NCBI RefSeq assembly: GCF_036182465.1
Contig: NZ_CP108081.1
Location: forward strand, 5,890,001 to 5,954,000
Direction: 5' to 3'
From: Streptomyces sp. NBC_00258
Lineage (GTDB): Bacteria; Actinomycetota; Actinomycetes; Streptomycetales; Streptomycetaceae
DNA: 64,000 bases
The number at the start of each line of letters is the position of its first letter. Within the stretch, counting starts at the first letter, position 1. This document shows, piece after piece, positions 9,801 to 18,786 of this stretch. The position numbers and the translations under genes were made by a program. Below the pieces are notes generated by a model. It was given only the letters and a program-made list of their open reading frames with translations. It did not search any database and was not told the origin of the DNA.

Positions 9801-10532
9801 ATGACCGATCCGAACGCCGCGTCGCGCCCCGTTCAAGCCGTCGTCCTGGCCGGCGGCCAGGGCTCGCGGCTGCGTCCCTACACCGACGACCGTCCCAAGC
9901 CGATGGTCGAGATTCCCGGCACCGGGACCCCGATCATCGGCCACCAGCTGGCCTGGCTCGCCGAGGAGGGCGTCACCGACGTCGTCGTCTCGTGCGGCCA
10001 TCTCGCCGAGGTGCTGCAGCAGTGGCTGGACTCGGCCGAACTGCCCGTCTCCGTGACCACCGTGGTCGAGACGGAGCCCTTGGGCCGCGGCGGCGGCCTC
10101 AAGTTCGCCGCCAAGCACCTGCCCCACCCGGACCGCCCCTGGTACGCGACGAACGGCGACATCTGGACCCGTTTCTCGCTGCGTGAGATGGCGGACTTCC
10201 ACACCGAGCGCGACGCGGTGGCCACCCTCGCGCTGGCCCGCCCCCGCATCCCGTGGGGCGCCGTCGAGACCGACGACTTCGGCCACATCACGGACTTCAT
10301 CGAGTCCCCGCCGACCGCGTACGGCATCAACGCGGGTGTGTACGTCTTCTCCCCCGAGTTCGCCGCCCTGCTGCCCGACCTCGGCGACCACGAGCGCTCC
10401 ACGTTCCCCCGCCTGGCCCGTGAACGCCGCCTGGCCGGCTACCCGATCCCGCAGGGCGCGTACTGGCGCGCCATCGACACCGCGAAGGACCTCACCGAGG
10501 CCGCCAAGGAGCTGGCGGCGCTGGGGCGTTGA
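9801..10532 (+). CDS. Sugar-1-phosphate nucleotidyltransferase
   Basis: 243 residues, giving only the catalytic nucleotidyltransferase domain with no left-handed beta-helix. The signature VVLAGGQGSRLRPYTDDRPK (from residue 14) binds the NTP and sugar phosphate. TEPLGRGGGLKFA and NGDIW complete the active site. It likely makes an NDP-sugar (GDP-mannose or dTDP/UDP-glucose type) for cell-envelope polymers; the substrate cannot be told from sequence. Probably leaderless: TACAGT ends 7 nt before the ATG and there is no ribosome-binding site. Convergent with the DoxX gene; a bidirectional hairpin separates them. Confidence 0.85.
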   Translation: MTDPNAASRPVQAVVLAGGQGSRLRPYTDDRPKPMVEIPGTGTPIIGHQLAWLAEEGVTDVVVSCGHLAEVLQQWLDSAELPVSVTTVVETEPLGRGGGLKFAAKHLPHPDRPWYATNGDIWTRFSLREMADFHTERDAVATLALARPRIPWGAVETDDFGHITDFIESPPTAYGINAGVYVFSPEFAALLPDLGDHERSTFPRLARERRLAGYPIPQGAYWRAIDTAKDLTEAAKELAALGR

Positions 10533-10562
10533 AGCACTTACGCCGACCCGCGGAAGTGGCGT

Positions 10563-10612
10563 GTACGACGATGGGGCCCGGCACCTGAGTGGTGCGGGCC
10601 CCATCGTCGTAC
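10563..10612. terminator. Bidirectional terminator between nucleotidyltransferase and DoxX genes
   Basis: 22-bp inverted repeat (GTACGACGATGGGGCCCG...CACC) with one bulged G and a 5-nt loop, placed between two convergent genes. Confidence 0.85.
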
Positions 10613-10664
10613 GGTCCTGGGCCGCCGTACCAGCTTGGCCGTGCCGCCCTGTCGGCGGGCGGTG

Positions 10665-12332
10665 TCAGCCCAGCAGGCCGCCCACGAGCCCGGAGCCACC
10701 GCCGGAGCCGGAGCCGCCACCGCTGCCGGAGCCGCCCGTGCTTCCGCCGGAGCCGGAGCCGCCGCTGCCGGAGCCGCCGCCCGAGCCCGTACCGCCGGTG
10801 GTGCCGCCCGATGAGGACGGGCCGGCGGTGGTGCTGGGGGCCTGCGGCGGGGCGGACTGCTGAGGCGGGGCCTGGCCGGAGCCCTGCGTCTGGCTGGGCT
10901 GCCCGGCACCTGCGCCCGCGGTCTCGCGGGCCGCGCCCGGTGTGGTCGCGGCGTCCGAGGGCCTCGCGGAAGTGGCGCCCTGGGTGGGCGAGTTGGCCGC
11001 CGAGGGGCTCTCCTTGTGCCGGCGCTGGCCGGGCTCCTCCGGGAGCGGGGAGCCGGGCAGTTCGTTGCGCGGGGCCTCGCCGGGGCCGGGAACGACCACG
11101 CGGTCGGCGTCACGGACGGCACCGCCGAGCAACGAGCCGATGAGCAGGGTGAGTCCGACGACGATGGTCGTGACGAGCGCGCCCCGGCGCAGGACGCGGC
11201 TGCGCAGCTCCCAGATGTCGGCGCGCGGCCCGAGCGTGCGCCAGGCCTCGCCGGCGAGGCGGCCGTCGATGGAGTAGACGGGGGCGCCCGCGATGATCAG
11301 CGGGGACCAGGCGGCGAGGTAGATGATGTCCGGCGCGTCGTAGGCGGGGACGGACTTCCAGCTGACGGTGAGGAGAAGGGCCGCCGACAGCAGCGCGCCG
11401 ACGACCGCGGCGACCCGCTGCCACAGGCCCAGCACGGTGAGGACGCCGACGATGACCTGGAAGAAGGCGATGAGGAGTCCGGCGCCGACGGGGTGTTCGA
11501 GGGCGAACTGGCGCAGTGGCTCGGCGAGTTCCCAGGGGTGCAGGGAGTTGAGCCACTTGACCATGGAGCCGCGTTTGCCGCCGTCGAAGTAGACGGGGTC
11601 GCAGAGCTTGCCCATGCCGGCGTAGATGGAGATGAAGCCGAGGAAGACGCGCAGCGGGAGCAGGACGACGCCGAGGTTCATCCGGCGGCCGGGGTAGTAC
11701 CCGTGCCGGACGGGGGCGGCGCCGTGCCGCCTGAGCGCGCCGTCGTCCTCGTCCCGGTACTCGTCGGCGTCGTAGGAGTCGTCCTCGAACTCGCCGTCCG
11801 CGTACGGACGTTCGTCGATCTCCTCGTACGCGCTGCCCGCGCTGCGCATCTGCGGCAGGAGGCGGGTCTCGGGGCCGCGGACGGTCGGTGTCTCGACGGT
11901 GGCGTCGACGTCGAACCCGGGGGGTCCGCCCTCGCCGACGCGCGGGATGACCTGGGTCGAACCGCCGTCGCCCGCCGGCGCCTCGGCGCCGTGCCCCAGA
12001 CTCGTGCTCCGCACCGCCTGCAACAGCCGGGTGGCGCCTGTGTCGTCGGGGGCGGACTTCCCGCTCCAGACGACGGGCGCGCGGCGGCGGGTGCCTGCGG
12101 TGGTTCCGACGACGGGGATGCGCGCGGTGTCCTCGCCCGAGCTCAAGTGCCGCGCGGCGCGCGGGGACTGGGCCCGCGGGGCGGCGTTCAGCTGCACGCG
12201 GAAGCTCGCATGATTGACGATGACCTGCGCCGGATCGCTCGGCACCTTCACCATGCTCAGCGCGGGAGCGTCGTCGAATCCCAACGAGCGGTCCCCCGTG
12301 GGTGTGCGGGGTGTTCTGGTGTCCACACTCAT
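10665..12332 (-). CDS. DoxX-family membrane protein with long disordered tails
   Basis: 555 residues from ATG 12332. Residues 1-215 are hydrophilic and acidic toward the end (DGEFEDDSYDADEYRDEDDG). A four-to-five-helix DoxX core follows, from GVVLLPLRVFLGFISIYAGM to LTLLIGSLLGG, about residues 219-405. DoxX proteins are membrane components linked to quinone/thiol redox chemistry. The C-terminal ~150 residues are Pro/Ser/Gly-rich and finish in GSGGGSGSGG repeats. Long polar extensions on both sides of the core are typical of the Streptomyces version. Single-gene unit with a shared convergent terminator. Confidence 0.85.
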   Translation of the reverse strand: MSVDTRTPRTPTGDRSLGFDDAPALSMVKVPSDPAQVIVNHASFRVQLNAAPRAQSPRAARHLSSGEDTARIPVVGTTAGTRRRAPVVWSGKSAPDDTGATRLLQAVRSTSLGHGAEAPAGDGGSTQVIPRVGEGGPPGFDVDATVETPTVRGPETRLLPQMRSAGSAYEEIDERPYADGEFEDDSYDADEYRDEDDGALRRHGAAPVRHGYYPGRRMNLGVVLLPLRVFLGFISIYAGMGKLCDPVYFDGGKRGSMVKWLNSLHPWELAEPLRQFALEHPVGAGLLIAFFQVIVGVLTVLGLWQRVAAVVGALLSAALLLTVSWKSVPAYDAPDIIYLAAWSPLIIAGAPVYSIDGRLAGEAWRTLGPRADIWELRSRVLRRGALVTTIVVGLTLLIGSLLGGAVRDADRVVVPGPGEAPRNELPGSPLPEEPGQRRHKESPSAANSPTQGATSARPSDAATTPGAARETAGAGAGQPSQTQGSGQAPPQQSAPPQAPSTTAGPSSSGGTTGGTGSGGGSGSGGSGSGGSTGGSGSGGGSGSGGGSGLVGGLLG

Positions 12333-12407
12333 CTAACCGAGTGACGTGTGTTTAGGACACTGCTTTGACCGCCCCGATCTGTCCGGACCCCGTCAAGATC
12401 AACGAGC

Positions 12408-12446
12408 CGCGCCCCGCAAGGGGCGCGGGGAACTGCGCGACCAGCC
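12408..12446 (+). repeat. GC-rich palindromic intergenic repeat, copy 2
   Basis: CGCGCCCC - GCAA - GGGGCGCG hairpin followed by GGGAACTGCGCGACCAGCC. It lies between the divergent-looking start of the DoxX gene and the 3' end of rlmB. Confidence 0.8.
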
Positions 12447-12492
12447 CCCACGCACCCGCGGATCAATTCAACCGGGCGGTAGCCGCACCGAT

Positions 12493-13449
12493 TCAGGCCC
12501 GGCGCCGAGCCGCCTCGTACAGCACAACTCCCGCAGCCACACCCGCGTTCAGCGACTCCGTGCCGCCCGGCATCGGGATCCGCACCCTGAAGTCACAGGT
12601 CTCACCGACGAGTCGGGAGAGCCCCTTGCCCTCACTGCCGACGACGATGACGACGGGACCGCCGAGGGCCTCCAGGTCGCCGACCTCGGCCTCCCCGTCC
12701 GCGGCAAGACCGACCACGATGAGGCCGGCCTTCTTGTAGGCCTCGAGGGCCCGCGTCAGGTTGGACGCACGGGCCACAGGCGTACGGGCGGCCGCACCCG
12801 CGGACGTCTTCCACGCACCGGCGGTCATGCCGGCCGCACGGCGCTCGGGCACGACGACACCGTGTCCGCCGAACGCGGAGACGGACCGGACGACGGCTCC
12901 GAGGTTGCGCGGGTCGGTCACGCCGTCGAGCGCGACGATCAGGGGGTCCTTGCCCTCGTCGTACGCGGCGGCCGCGAGGTCCTCCGGGTGCGCGTACTCG
13001 TACGGCGGGACCTGGAGCACGAGCCCCTGGTGGTTGAGGCCGTTGGTCATGCGGTCGAGCTCGGGGCGGGGGGCCTCCATGAGGTGGATGCCGCCGCGGT
13101 CCGCGGCGAGCTGGAGCGCCTCGCGCACCCGCTCGTCGTTGTCGATGAACTGCTGGACGTAGAGCATCGACGCCGGGACGCCCTCGCGCAGCGCCTCGAC
13201 GACGGAGTTGCGCCCGACGACCATCTCGGACGTGCCCTTGCCGCCCCGGCCGCCGCGCGGCGACGGGCGGCGCACGGTCTGCTTCGCGTTGGCCCTGGCG
13301 GTGGCGCCGGCGATGCGGTTCTTCTTGTGCCCCTTGCGCGCTTCGGCGGGCGGGGTCGGACCCTTGCCTTCCAGGCCCCGGCGTCGCTGGCCGCCACTGC
13401 CGACCTGCGCGCCCTTCTTGCCGGACATGCGGCGGTTGTTAGCGGCCAT
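12493..13449 (-). CDS. rlmB: 23S rRNA (guanosine-2'-O-)-methyltransferase RlmB/TrmH family
   Basis: 318 residues from ATG 13449. A basic, Gly/Arg-rich N-terminal tail of about 75 residues (MAANNRRMSGKKG) precedes the SpoU substrate-binding domain (VVGRNSVVEALREG) and the knotted SPOUT catalytic domain. The three SPOUT motifs are visible: DPRNLGAVVRSVSAFG, VIVVGSEGKGLSRL and IPMPGGTESLNAGVAAGVV. It methylates a 2'-hydroxyl of a guanosine in 23S rRNA using SAM. It lies 122 bp downstream of cysS on the same strand, a pairing common in actinobacteria. Confidence 0.93.
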   Translation of the reverse strand: MAANNRRMSGKKGAQVGSGGQRRRGLEGKGPTPPAEARKGHKKNRIAGATARANAKQTVRRPSPRGGRGGKGTSEMVVGRNSVVEALREGVPASMLYVQQFIDNDERVREALQLAADRGGIHLMEAPRPELDRMTNGLNHQGLVLQVPPYEYAHPEDLAAAAYDEGKDPLIVALDGVTDPRNLGAVVRSVSAFGGHGVVVPERRAAGMTAGAWKTSAGAAARTPVARASNLTRALEAYKKAGLIVVGLAADGEAEVGDLEALGGPVVIVVGSEGKGLSRLVGETCDFRVRIPMPGGTESLNAGVAAGVVLYEAARRRA

Positions 13450-13571
13450 GACCTACCTGTCTGTGTGCGGGCGTACATGCGTACGCCTCTGGTCTACGTG
13501 TCTGTTAAATGTCGTGCGTCTACGAGTGTGCCGCCCGGAGACCCGAGCGGCACAATCGATCAAGGAAAAGC

Positions 13572-14969
13572 TCAGCGCGGGCCGAGTGTCCAGCGCGGTC
13601 CCTGGGGGCCGTCCTCGATCACGAGCCCGGACTGGTTGAGCTGGTCACGGATGGCGTCGGCGGTGGCCCAGTCCTTACGCGTACGGGCGGACTCGCGCTG
13701 CTGCAGCACCAGCCGTACGAGCGTGTCGACGACCCCGTGCAGATCCTCGCCGCGGTCGCTCTCGCCCGCCCAGTGCGGGTCGAGCGGGTCGAGTCCGAGG
13801 ACGGCGAGCATGGCGCGGACCTCGGCCAGCCGTGCGACCGCCGCTTCCTTGTCGTCGGCGGCCAGCGCGCTGTTGCCCTGGCGGACCGTGGTGTGCACGA
13901 CGGCGAGGGCTTGTGGGACGCCCAGGTCGTCGTCCATCGCCTCGGCGAACGCCGGCGGGACCTCGGCCGCGGGCTCGACGGCTCCGGCCTTCTCCACCAC
14001 CCGCTGTACGAAGCCCTCGATCCGCGCGAACGCGGACTCGGCCTCGCGCAGTGCTTCCTCGCTGTACTCGATGGTGGAGCGGTAGTGCGGGGTGCCGAGG
14101 TAGTAGCGCAGCACGATGGGCCGCCACGCCTTGACCATCTCGCTCACGAGTACGGAGTTGCCGAGCGACTTGGACATCTTCTCGCCGCTCATGGTGACCC
14201 ACGAGTTGTGCACCCAGTAGTGCGCGAACTCGTCGCCGAAGCCCCTGGCCTGGGCGATCTCGTTCTCGTGGTGCGGGAAGATCAGGTCGATGCCGCCGCC
14301 GTGGATGTCGAAGACGGGGCCCAGGTACTTGTGGGCCATGGCGCTGCACTCCAGGTGCCAGCCGGGCCGCCCCCGGCCCCAGGGCGTCTCCCAGCTCGGC
14401 TCGCCGGGCTTGACGGCCTTCCACATGGCGAAGTCCCGCGGGTCCCGCTTCCCGGTCTCGCCGTCCTCGGCGGGCTGGCGCAGCTCGTCCAGGTCCTGGT
14501 TGGACAGCGACAGATAGCCGGGCAGGGAGCGCACGTCGAAGTACACGTTCCCCTCGGCCTCGTACGCGTGCCCGCGCTCGATGAGCGTGCGCATCATCTC
14601 GACCATCTCGGTGATGTGGCCGGTCGCGCGCGGCTCGTACGTCGGCGGGAGGCAGCCCAGTGCGGTGTAGCCGTCGTTGAACGCCCGCTCGTTCTCGTAA
14701 CCGATCGACCACCACGGCCTGTTCTGCTCGGCGGCCTTCCTGATGATCTTGTCGTCGATGTCGGTGACGTTCCGGATGAACGTCACGTCGTAGCCGCGGT
14801 GCTCGAACCAGCGGCGCATGATGTCGAAGTTGAGGCCGGACCGGATGTGGCCGATGTGCGGGGCCGCCTGCACGGTGGCGCCACAGAGGTAGATCGAGAC
14901 ACAACCCGGCGTGATCGGGGTGAAGTCACGGATCTGCCGGGCGCTGGTGTCGTACAGGCGAATAGTCAC
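13572..14969 (-). CDS. cysS: Cysteinyl-tRNA synthetase
   Basis: 465 residues from GTG 14969; the frame is open to 15020, but GTG-ACT-ATT-CGC (MTIRLYDT) is the family start and is preceded by CTGGAGGGG. Class I aminoacyl-tRNA synthetase. The zinc-site Cys29 lies in SIYLCGATVQ, the HIGH motif is at residues 38-41, GWHLECSAMA provides further zinc ligands, and KMSKS lies near residue 262. The C-terminal anticodon-binding part ends QQRESARTRKDWATADAIRD. It charges tRNA-Cys. In these bacteria its paralogue MshC supplies the cysteine step of mycothiol synthesis, but this protein has the full cysS length and context. Confidence 0.95.
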   Translation of the reverse strand: MTIRLYDTSARQIRDFTPITPGCVSIYLCGATVQAAPHIGHIRSGLNFDIMRRWFEHRGYDVTFIRNVTDIDDKIIRKAAEQNRPWWSIGYENERAFNDGYTALGCLPPTYEPRATGHITEMVEMMRTLIERGHAYEAEGNVYFDVRSLPGYLSLSNQDLDELRQPAEDGETGKRDPRDFAMWKAVKPGEPSWETPWGRGRPGWHLECSAMAHKYLGPVFDIHGGGIDLIFPHHENEIAQARGFGDEFAHYWVHNSWVTMSGEKMSKSLGNSVLVSEMVKAWRPIVLRYYLGTPHYRSTIEYSEEALREAESAFARIEGFVQRVVEKAGAVEPAAEVPPAFAEAMDDDLGVPQALAVVHTTVRQGNSALAADDKEAAVARLAEVRAMLAVLGLDPLDPHWAGESDRGEDLHGVVDTLVRLVLQQRESARTRKDWATADAIRDQLNQSGLVIEDGPQGPRWTLGPR

Positions 14970-15072
14970 CCCTCCAGGGTAGTGGGCGACGACCAGTGCC
15001 CCGAGACCCTTCCGACACATGGCTCACGATTCGTGACATCCGCTCCGCGGCGGGCCCGCCCCGTCTTTTCTC

Positions 15073-15280
15073 GCCCCCGCCGCCCCTTCCCGTCCCGTCC
15101 CTGGGGGCTGCCGCCCCCAGACCCCCGCATCGGCCTGAACGGCCTCGTCCTCAAACGCCGGACGGGCTGAAATGTCGGCCCCGGCCGCAATGTATTCAGC
15201 CTCTCCGGCGTTTGAGGAGCGGGGGTTCGGGGGCTGGCCCCCGAAAGGGACGGGAACGGGTAGGGGCGGCGGGGGCGAGG
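15073..15280. repeat. ~200-bp imperfect inverted repeat between cysS and ispF
   Basis: The left arm runs from CGCCCCCGCCGCCCCT through CAAACGCCGGACGGGCTGA. The right arm carries the reverse complement, TCAGCCTCTCCGGCGTTTGA through AGGGGCGGCGGGGGCG. A half copy of the same arm is at 37957-38018. It looks like a genome-wide Streptomyces intergenic repeat rather than a gene. Confidence 0.65.
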
Positions 15281-15288
15281 AAAGCCCC

Positions 15289-15783
15289 TCAGGCCACCCG
15301 GACCACCAACGCCGTGGCCACCGCCATCAACCCCTCGTCCCGCCCGGGGAAGCCGAGGCCGTCCGTCGTGGCGCCGGACACCGACACAGGCGCCCCAACC
15401 GCCTCCGAAAGAATCTTCTGCGCCTCGTCACGGCGCTTGCCGATCTTGGGACGGGGCCCCACGACCTGGACGGCAACGTTGCCGATGGTGAAACCGCCGG
15501 CGCGAACGATCCGCGCCGCCTCCGTGAGCAGCACAACCCCCGACGCCCCGGCCCACTCGACCCGCCCGGTACCGAAGTGCTGACCCAGATCCCCCATCCC
15601 CGCCGCGGAGAAGAGCGCGTTGCAGGCGGCATGCGCGACGACATCCGCGTCGGAGTGCCCGGCCAGCCCCGGTCCCTCCCCCTCCCACTTCAACCCCGCG
15701 CACCACAACTCACGCCCCTCCTCGAAGGCGTGAATGTCGGTGCCGATACCGACGAGCGGCAACAGGGGAACCTCAGAAGCCAT
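15289..15783 (-). CDS. ispF: 2-C-methyl-D-erythritol 2,4-cyclodiphosphate synthase
   Basis: 164 residues from ATG 15783. Zinc ligands are in GIGTDIHAF (Asp and His) and GHSDADVVAH. The substrate loop GATTDGLGFPGRDEGL lies near the C-terminus. It catalyses the cyclisation step of the MEP isoprenoid pathway. The start overlaps the end of ispD by 11 bp, so the two enzymes of consecutive pathway blocks are translationally coupled. Length is that of the standalone trimeric enzyme. Confidence 0.95.
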   Translation of the reverse strand: MASEVPLLPLVGIGTDIHAFEEGRELWCAGLKWEGEGPGLAGHSDADVVAHAACNALFSAAGMGDLGQHFGTGRVEWAGASGVVLLTEAARIVRAGGFTIGNVAVQVVGPRPKIGKRRDEAQKILSEAVGAPVSVSGATTDGLGFPGRDEGLMAVATALVVRVA

Positions 15784-16525
15784 CGTTCAACCTCCGCCGC
15801 GCCAGAACGGCCTCCGCCAGCACCAGATCCAAGGGACGCGTCACCTTGAACGCCTCCTCGTGCCCGGGCACGACGACCACCCGAAGCCCGAGCTGCTCGA
15901 CCATGCTCGCGTCATCGGTGACGTTCTCGGTGACGCTCTCGTGCGCACGCACGAGCGTGTCGCGGTCGAACCCCTGCGGAGTCTGCACGGCCCGCAGCAG
16001 CGCCCGCTCCGGCGTGGCGACGACGGGCTCGGGCTCCCCGGGCACCCCCGCGGGCTCGACCTGCTTGACGGTGTCCGCGAGCGGCAGCGCGGGAACGACG
16101 GCGGGAGCCCCCTCCCGTACGGCCTCGATCACGGCATCGACCGTGTCGACGGGCACCAGCGGACGCGCCGCGTCGTGCACGAGCACGATGTCGATCCCGG
16201 GCGGCAGCGCGTCGAGCCCTATCCGTACGGACTCCTGTCGGCTGTCTCCCCCGGGCACGACGAGGAAGTCGGTCCGCTCGGGCAGGGCGTGTGCGTCCAG
16301 AAGCGTCTTCACCTCGGCGGCCCCGTCGGGCGGAGCCACGACGACGACGAGGGAGACGGCACGGGACGCGGCCATGGCGCGTACCGCGTGGATGAGCATG
16401 GGGGTGCCGTTCAGCGCGCGAAGCGCTTTGGGGGCGCCCGGACCAAGGCGTACGCCCCGGCCGGCGGCCGGAATCACGGCCGCCGTACGGGCCCCGGACG
16501 GCGAGGGGCGCGAATCGTCAGACAT
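15773..16525 (-). CDS. ispD: 2-C-methyl-D-erythritol 4-phosphate cytidylyltransferase
   Basis: 250 residues from ATG 16525, with GGAA a few bases upstream. The nucleotide motif IPAAGRGVRLGPGAPKAL binds CTP. Other family motifs are VPGGDSRQESVRIGL, VLVHDAARPLV and the end region GHEEAFKVTRPLDLVLAEAV. It transfers CMP to MEP in isoprenoid synthesis. First gene of the ispD-ispF pair, downstream of carD on the same strand after a 342-bp gap, so possibly co-transcribed with carD as in other actinobacteria. Confidence 0.95.
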   Translation of the reverse strand: MSDDSRPSPSGARTAAVIPAAGRGVRLGPGAPKALRALNGTPMLIHAVRAMAASRAVSLVVVVAPPDGAAEVKTLLDAHALPERTDFLVVPGGDSRQESVRIGLDALPPGIDIVLVHDAARPLVPVDTVDAVIEAVREGAPAVVPALPLADTVKQVEPAGVPGEPEPVVATPERALLRAVQTPQGFDRDTLVRAHESVTENVTDDASMVEQLGLRVVVVPGHEEAFKVTRPLDLVLAEAVLARRRLNDGF

Positions 16526-16867
16526 CGGTTCCTGTCAGGTTTGTATGCTCGGCCGACGTGGGTATGGCCTGGGCGTGGTACCCCCGACCGAAGGTTGGGG
16601 GAGTGCCGGGCGCGACGCCTTGACCGGACCCTTCCGTGACATCCGGTCGAGCCGCTGCCCGGGCCCGGCACACCAAGTATCGGAGTCCGTGAATGTTCGC
16701 CGAGAATGATCGGCCATGAATGTTCGGGGCATCGAGAGCAAGGTATCCGGGTACGAACATGCCGCAGCGCCCGGCGACAATGGATACGTCATCGGGCACC
16801 GCGGCATTTCATTGCGCCGAACCGCTCGTTTCGCCTCTGGTCGGAAGCGATCAGAACGTGACGGGCG
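16526..16867. other. Intergenic region carD-ispD
   Basis: No convincing gene. TGAATGTTCG occurs at 16690-16699 and 16717-16726, with a partial inverted copy near 16754. These could mark an ispD promoter operator. Open frames here are short and lack codon bias. Confidence 0.5.
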
Positions 16868-17350
16868 TCAGGACGCGAGGACCTCGTCGAGCAGTGCCTC
16901 GGCCTTGTCTTCGTTCGTGTTCTCCGCGAGAGCGAGCTCGCTCACCAGGATCTGGCGGGCCTTGGCGAGCATGCGCTTCTCACCGGCGGAGAGTCCACGC
17001 TCACGCTCACGACGCCACAGGTCACGGACTACCTCCGCCACCTTGATGACATCGCCGGAGGCGAGCTTCTCAAGATTTGCCTTGTAACGACGGGACCAGT
17101 TCGTGGGCTCCTCGGCGTACGGCGCGCGCAGTACCTCGAAGACCCGGTCCAGCCCTTCCTGACCGACCACATCACGTACGCCGACGAACTCCGCATTGTC
17201 CGCTGGCACACGCACTGTCAGGTCACCCTGGGCGACCTTCAGCACCAAGTAGGTCTTGTCCACGCCTTTGATCTGGCGAGTTTCGATAGCCTCGATCAGC
17301 GCGGCCCCGTGATGGGGATAGACCACGGTGTCGCCAACCTTGAACGTCAT
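16868..17350 (-). CDS. carD: CarD-family RNA polymerase-binding regulator
   Basis: 160 residues from ATG 17350, with AAGGGG upstream. The N-terminal RNA-polymerase-interaction domain (FKVGDTVVYPHHGAALIEAI) belongs to the CarD/TRCF family. The helical C-terminal DNA-binding part (RRYKANLEKLASGDVIKVAEVVRDL, split here by domain only) stabilises the open complex at rRNA and other promoters. An acidic tail ends ENTNEDKAEALLDEVLAS. In actinobacteria this small single-domain CarD is essential. Upstream lies a 735-bp gene-free region with 11-bp tandem repeats. Confidence 0.95.
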   Translation of the reverse strand: MTFKVGDTVVYPHHGAALIEAIETRQIKGVDKTYLVLKVAQGDLTVRVPADNAEFVGVRDVVGQEGLDRVFEVLRAPYAEEPTNWSRRYKANLEKLASGDVIKVAEVVRDLWRRERERGLSAGEKRMLAKARQILVSELALAENTNEDKAEALLDEVLAS

Positions 17351-18085
17351 GTGACAGGTACCCCTTCCGTGGCTATCCAGGGTAACACGGAAACCGCGTG
17401 TTCTGAATGGCGTTTTCGCAGGTCAGGGCATATCTCGGGGCTTGACAATCGCGACATGAACGTGCTGCGGAGGGGTAGCGGAGGACGGTATTCGCAGGTC
17501 GGAGCGGCTCTCCACGCGAGGAGAAACGCGCACGTTACAACACCCCGAGACCCCGCTCACGTGCCTGAACGTCCAGATTTGTCGGGTTCCGGGAGCCCAC
17601 GTTCCGCTACTCCGTTCGGTGAGCGGAGTCGAGTACGGCGTGAATCCGGAATTGATCACGGCGGCCGAAGACGCGTCGGAGATCAGCCGGAGAGCCGGCC
17701 CGAGAGTCGACCGGAGATCGACGGAAGATCCAGGGAAGATCGCCGGAAGATCAACCGAACATCGGCCGAAGATCCATTTCCGGGATCGCCATGCATTCCT
17801 TACGTGATTTCCGCAAGAGCCGGACGGGGGGCTTACCGATGCTTCTTATGTGAATGGCGGACCGGTGTGCGCCATATGGAACCGCCCAGTGTGTTGAGCG
17901 GCCGGTGACGGGCCCTGTGACAGGGGAGGCGCGACCGGGCCGGAGCGCACCCACCGGCCGCTAGAGGCGGGTCGGGTGCGGTGGCGCGGGAACGGCTCGG
18001 TAACCTAAGGCCGCTGACAGACCCTTAGGGCGGCTTTATGCAGGAGCCGCTCTGCTTCGCCCACGTTCAAGGAGTTGCCGCCGCC
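17351..18085. other. Long divergent intergenic region carD / lipoprotein
   Basis: No supported gene. It carries the promoters of both flanking genes, an 11-bp tandem array (17706-17771), and an 11-bp inverted repeat AGCGGCCGGTG / CACCGGCCGCT (17897-17907 and 17952-17962). Its base composition is lower in GC than the flanking genes. Confidence 0.55.
17706..17771. repeat. Six tandem 11-bp degenerate repeats
   Basis: Consecutive units GTCGACCGGAG, ATCGACGGAAG, ATCCAGGGAAG, ATCGCCGGAAG, ATCAACCGAAC, ATCGGCCGAAG, with a decayed seventh. The 11-bp period puts every unit on about the same DNA face. The units do not match the GTTCACC PHO-box consensus. Confidence 0.7.
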
Positions 18086-18781
18086 GTGAGCAGCAGCCTT
18101 CGACGCGGCACAATCGCCGCCGCCGCCATCGCGTTCTCGGTCGCCTCGCTCGCCGCATGCGGTGCCGGCAACAAGGCCCAGACGCTGGAGATCAAGCCGG
18201 ACAACGCCGCCACCAGCGTCGGTGACATCAAGCTTCAGAGTGTCGTCGTCGTGACCCAGCCCGAGCTGGAGTCGACCGGCCCCGCCGTCGTCTCCGCGAC
18301 CGTGTTCAACGACGGCCCCACTGCCCAGACGCTCGACTCCATCGCCGTGGAGGGCATCTCCAAGCCCGCCACGATCAAGCCTGCCAAGGGCTCGGGGGCG
18401 CTGACCATCCCGGCCGGCGGTTCGGTGATCCTCGGCGGCAAGGGCAACGCCTCCGCGGTACTGGAGAGCAGCCGTGAGGCCTTCGACGACGGCGACGCCC
18501 AGCCGGTCACCTTCACCTTCAGCAAGACCGGTGACGTGACGCTGAAGGCGTTCGTCGTGCCCGCCGAGAGCTACTTCTCCAAGTGGGGCCCGACCGAGAT
18601 CCCGACGACGCCGTCCGCGAAGCCCTCCGGTTCGGGATCGCCGTCCGGCTCGGCGAGCGGGTCGCCCTCGGGCTCCCCGTCCGGGACCGCGTCGGGCGCG
18701 GCCGGTGAGGCGGGCTCCGAGCCCTCCGACACCGCGGCCTCGTCGAGCGCGACGGCCTCGGAATCGGCCGCGGGCCACTGA
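18086..18781 (+). CDS. Secreted lipoprotein, DUF461-like, next to the Pho regulon genes
   Basis: 231 residues from GTG 18086, 11 nt after AAGGAG; an upstream in-frame ATG at 18038 is less likely because the lipoprotein signal would be displaced. The signal peptide (SSSLRRGTIAAAAIAFSVAS) ends in lipobox LAAC. The mature domain is a beta-rich fold (VVVVTQPELESTGPAVVSATVFN) typical of surface lipoproteins related to PCu(A)C/DUF461. The last ~55 residues are a Ser/Gly/Pro-rich linker. It is convergent with phoP across a strong terminator. Function unknown. Confidence 0.82.
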   Translation: MSSSLRRGTIAAAAIAFSVASLAACGAGNKAQTLEIKPDNAATSVGDIKLQSVVVVTQPELESTGPAVVSATVFNDGPTAQTLDSIAVEGISKPATIKPAKGSGALTIPAGGSVILGGKGNASAVLESSREAFDDGDAQPVTFTFSKTGDVTLKAFVVPAESYFSKWGPTEIPTTPSAKPSGSGSPSGSASGSPSGSPSGTASGAAGEAGSEPSDTAASSSATASESAAGH

Positions 18782-18786
18782 CACCC

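Noticed and set aside
11016..12344. 442-residue plus-strand frame opposite the DoxX gene
   Set aside because: Antisense shadow; the minus strand has signal helices and DoxX features.
13509..15170. 553-residue plus-strand frame opposite cysS
   Set aside because: Antisense shadow of a securely identified synthetase.
17309..17908. 199-residue plus-strand frame in the carD upstream gap
   Set aside because: Overlaps the carD start, runs through the 11-bp tandem repeats and lacks codon bias.
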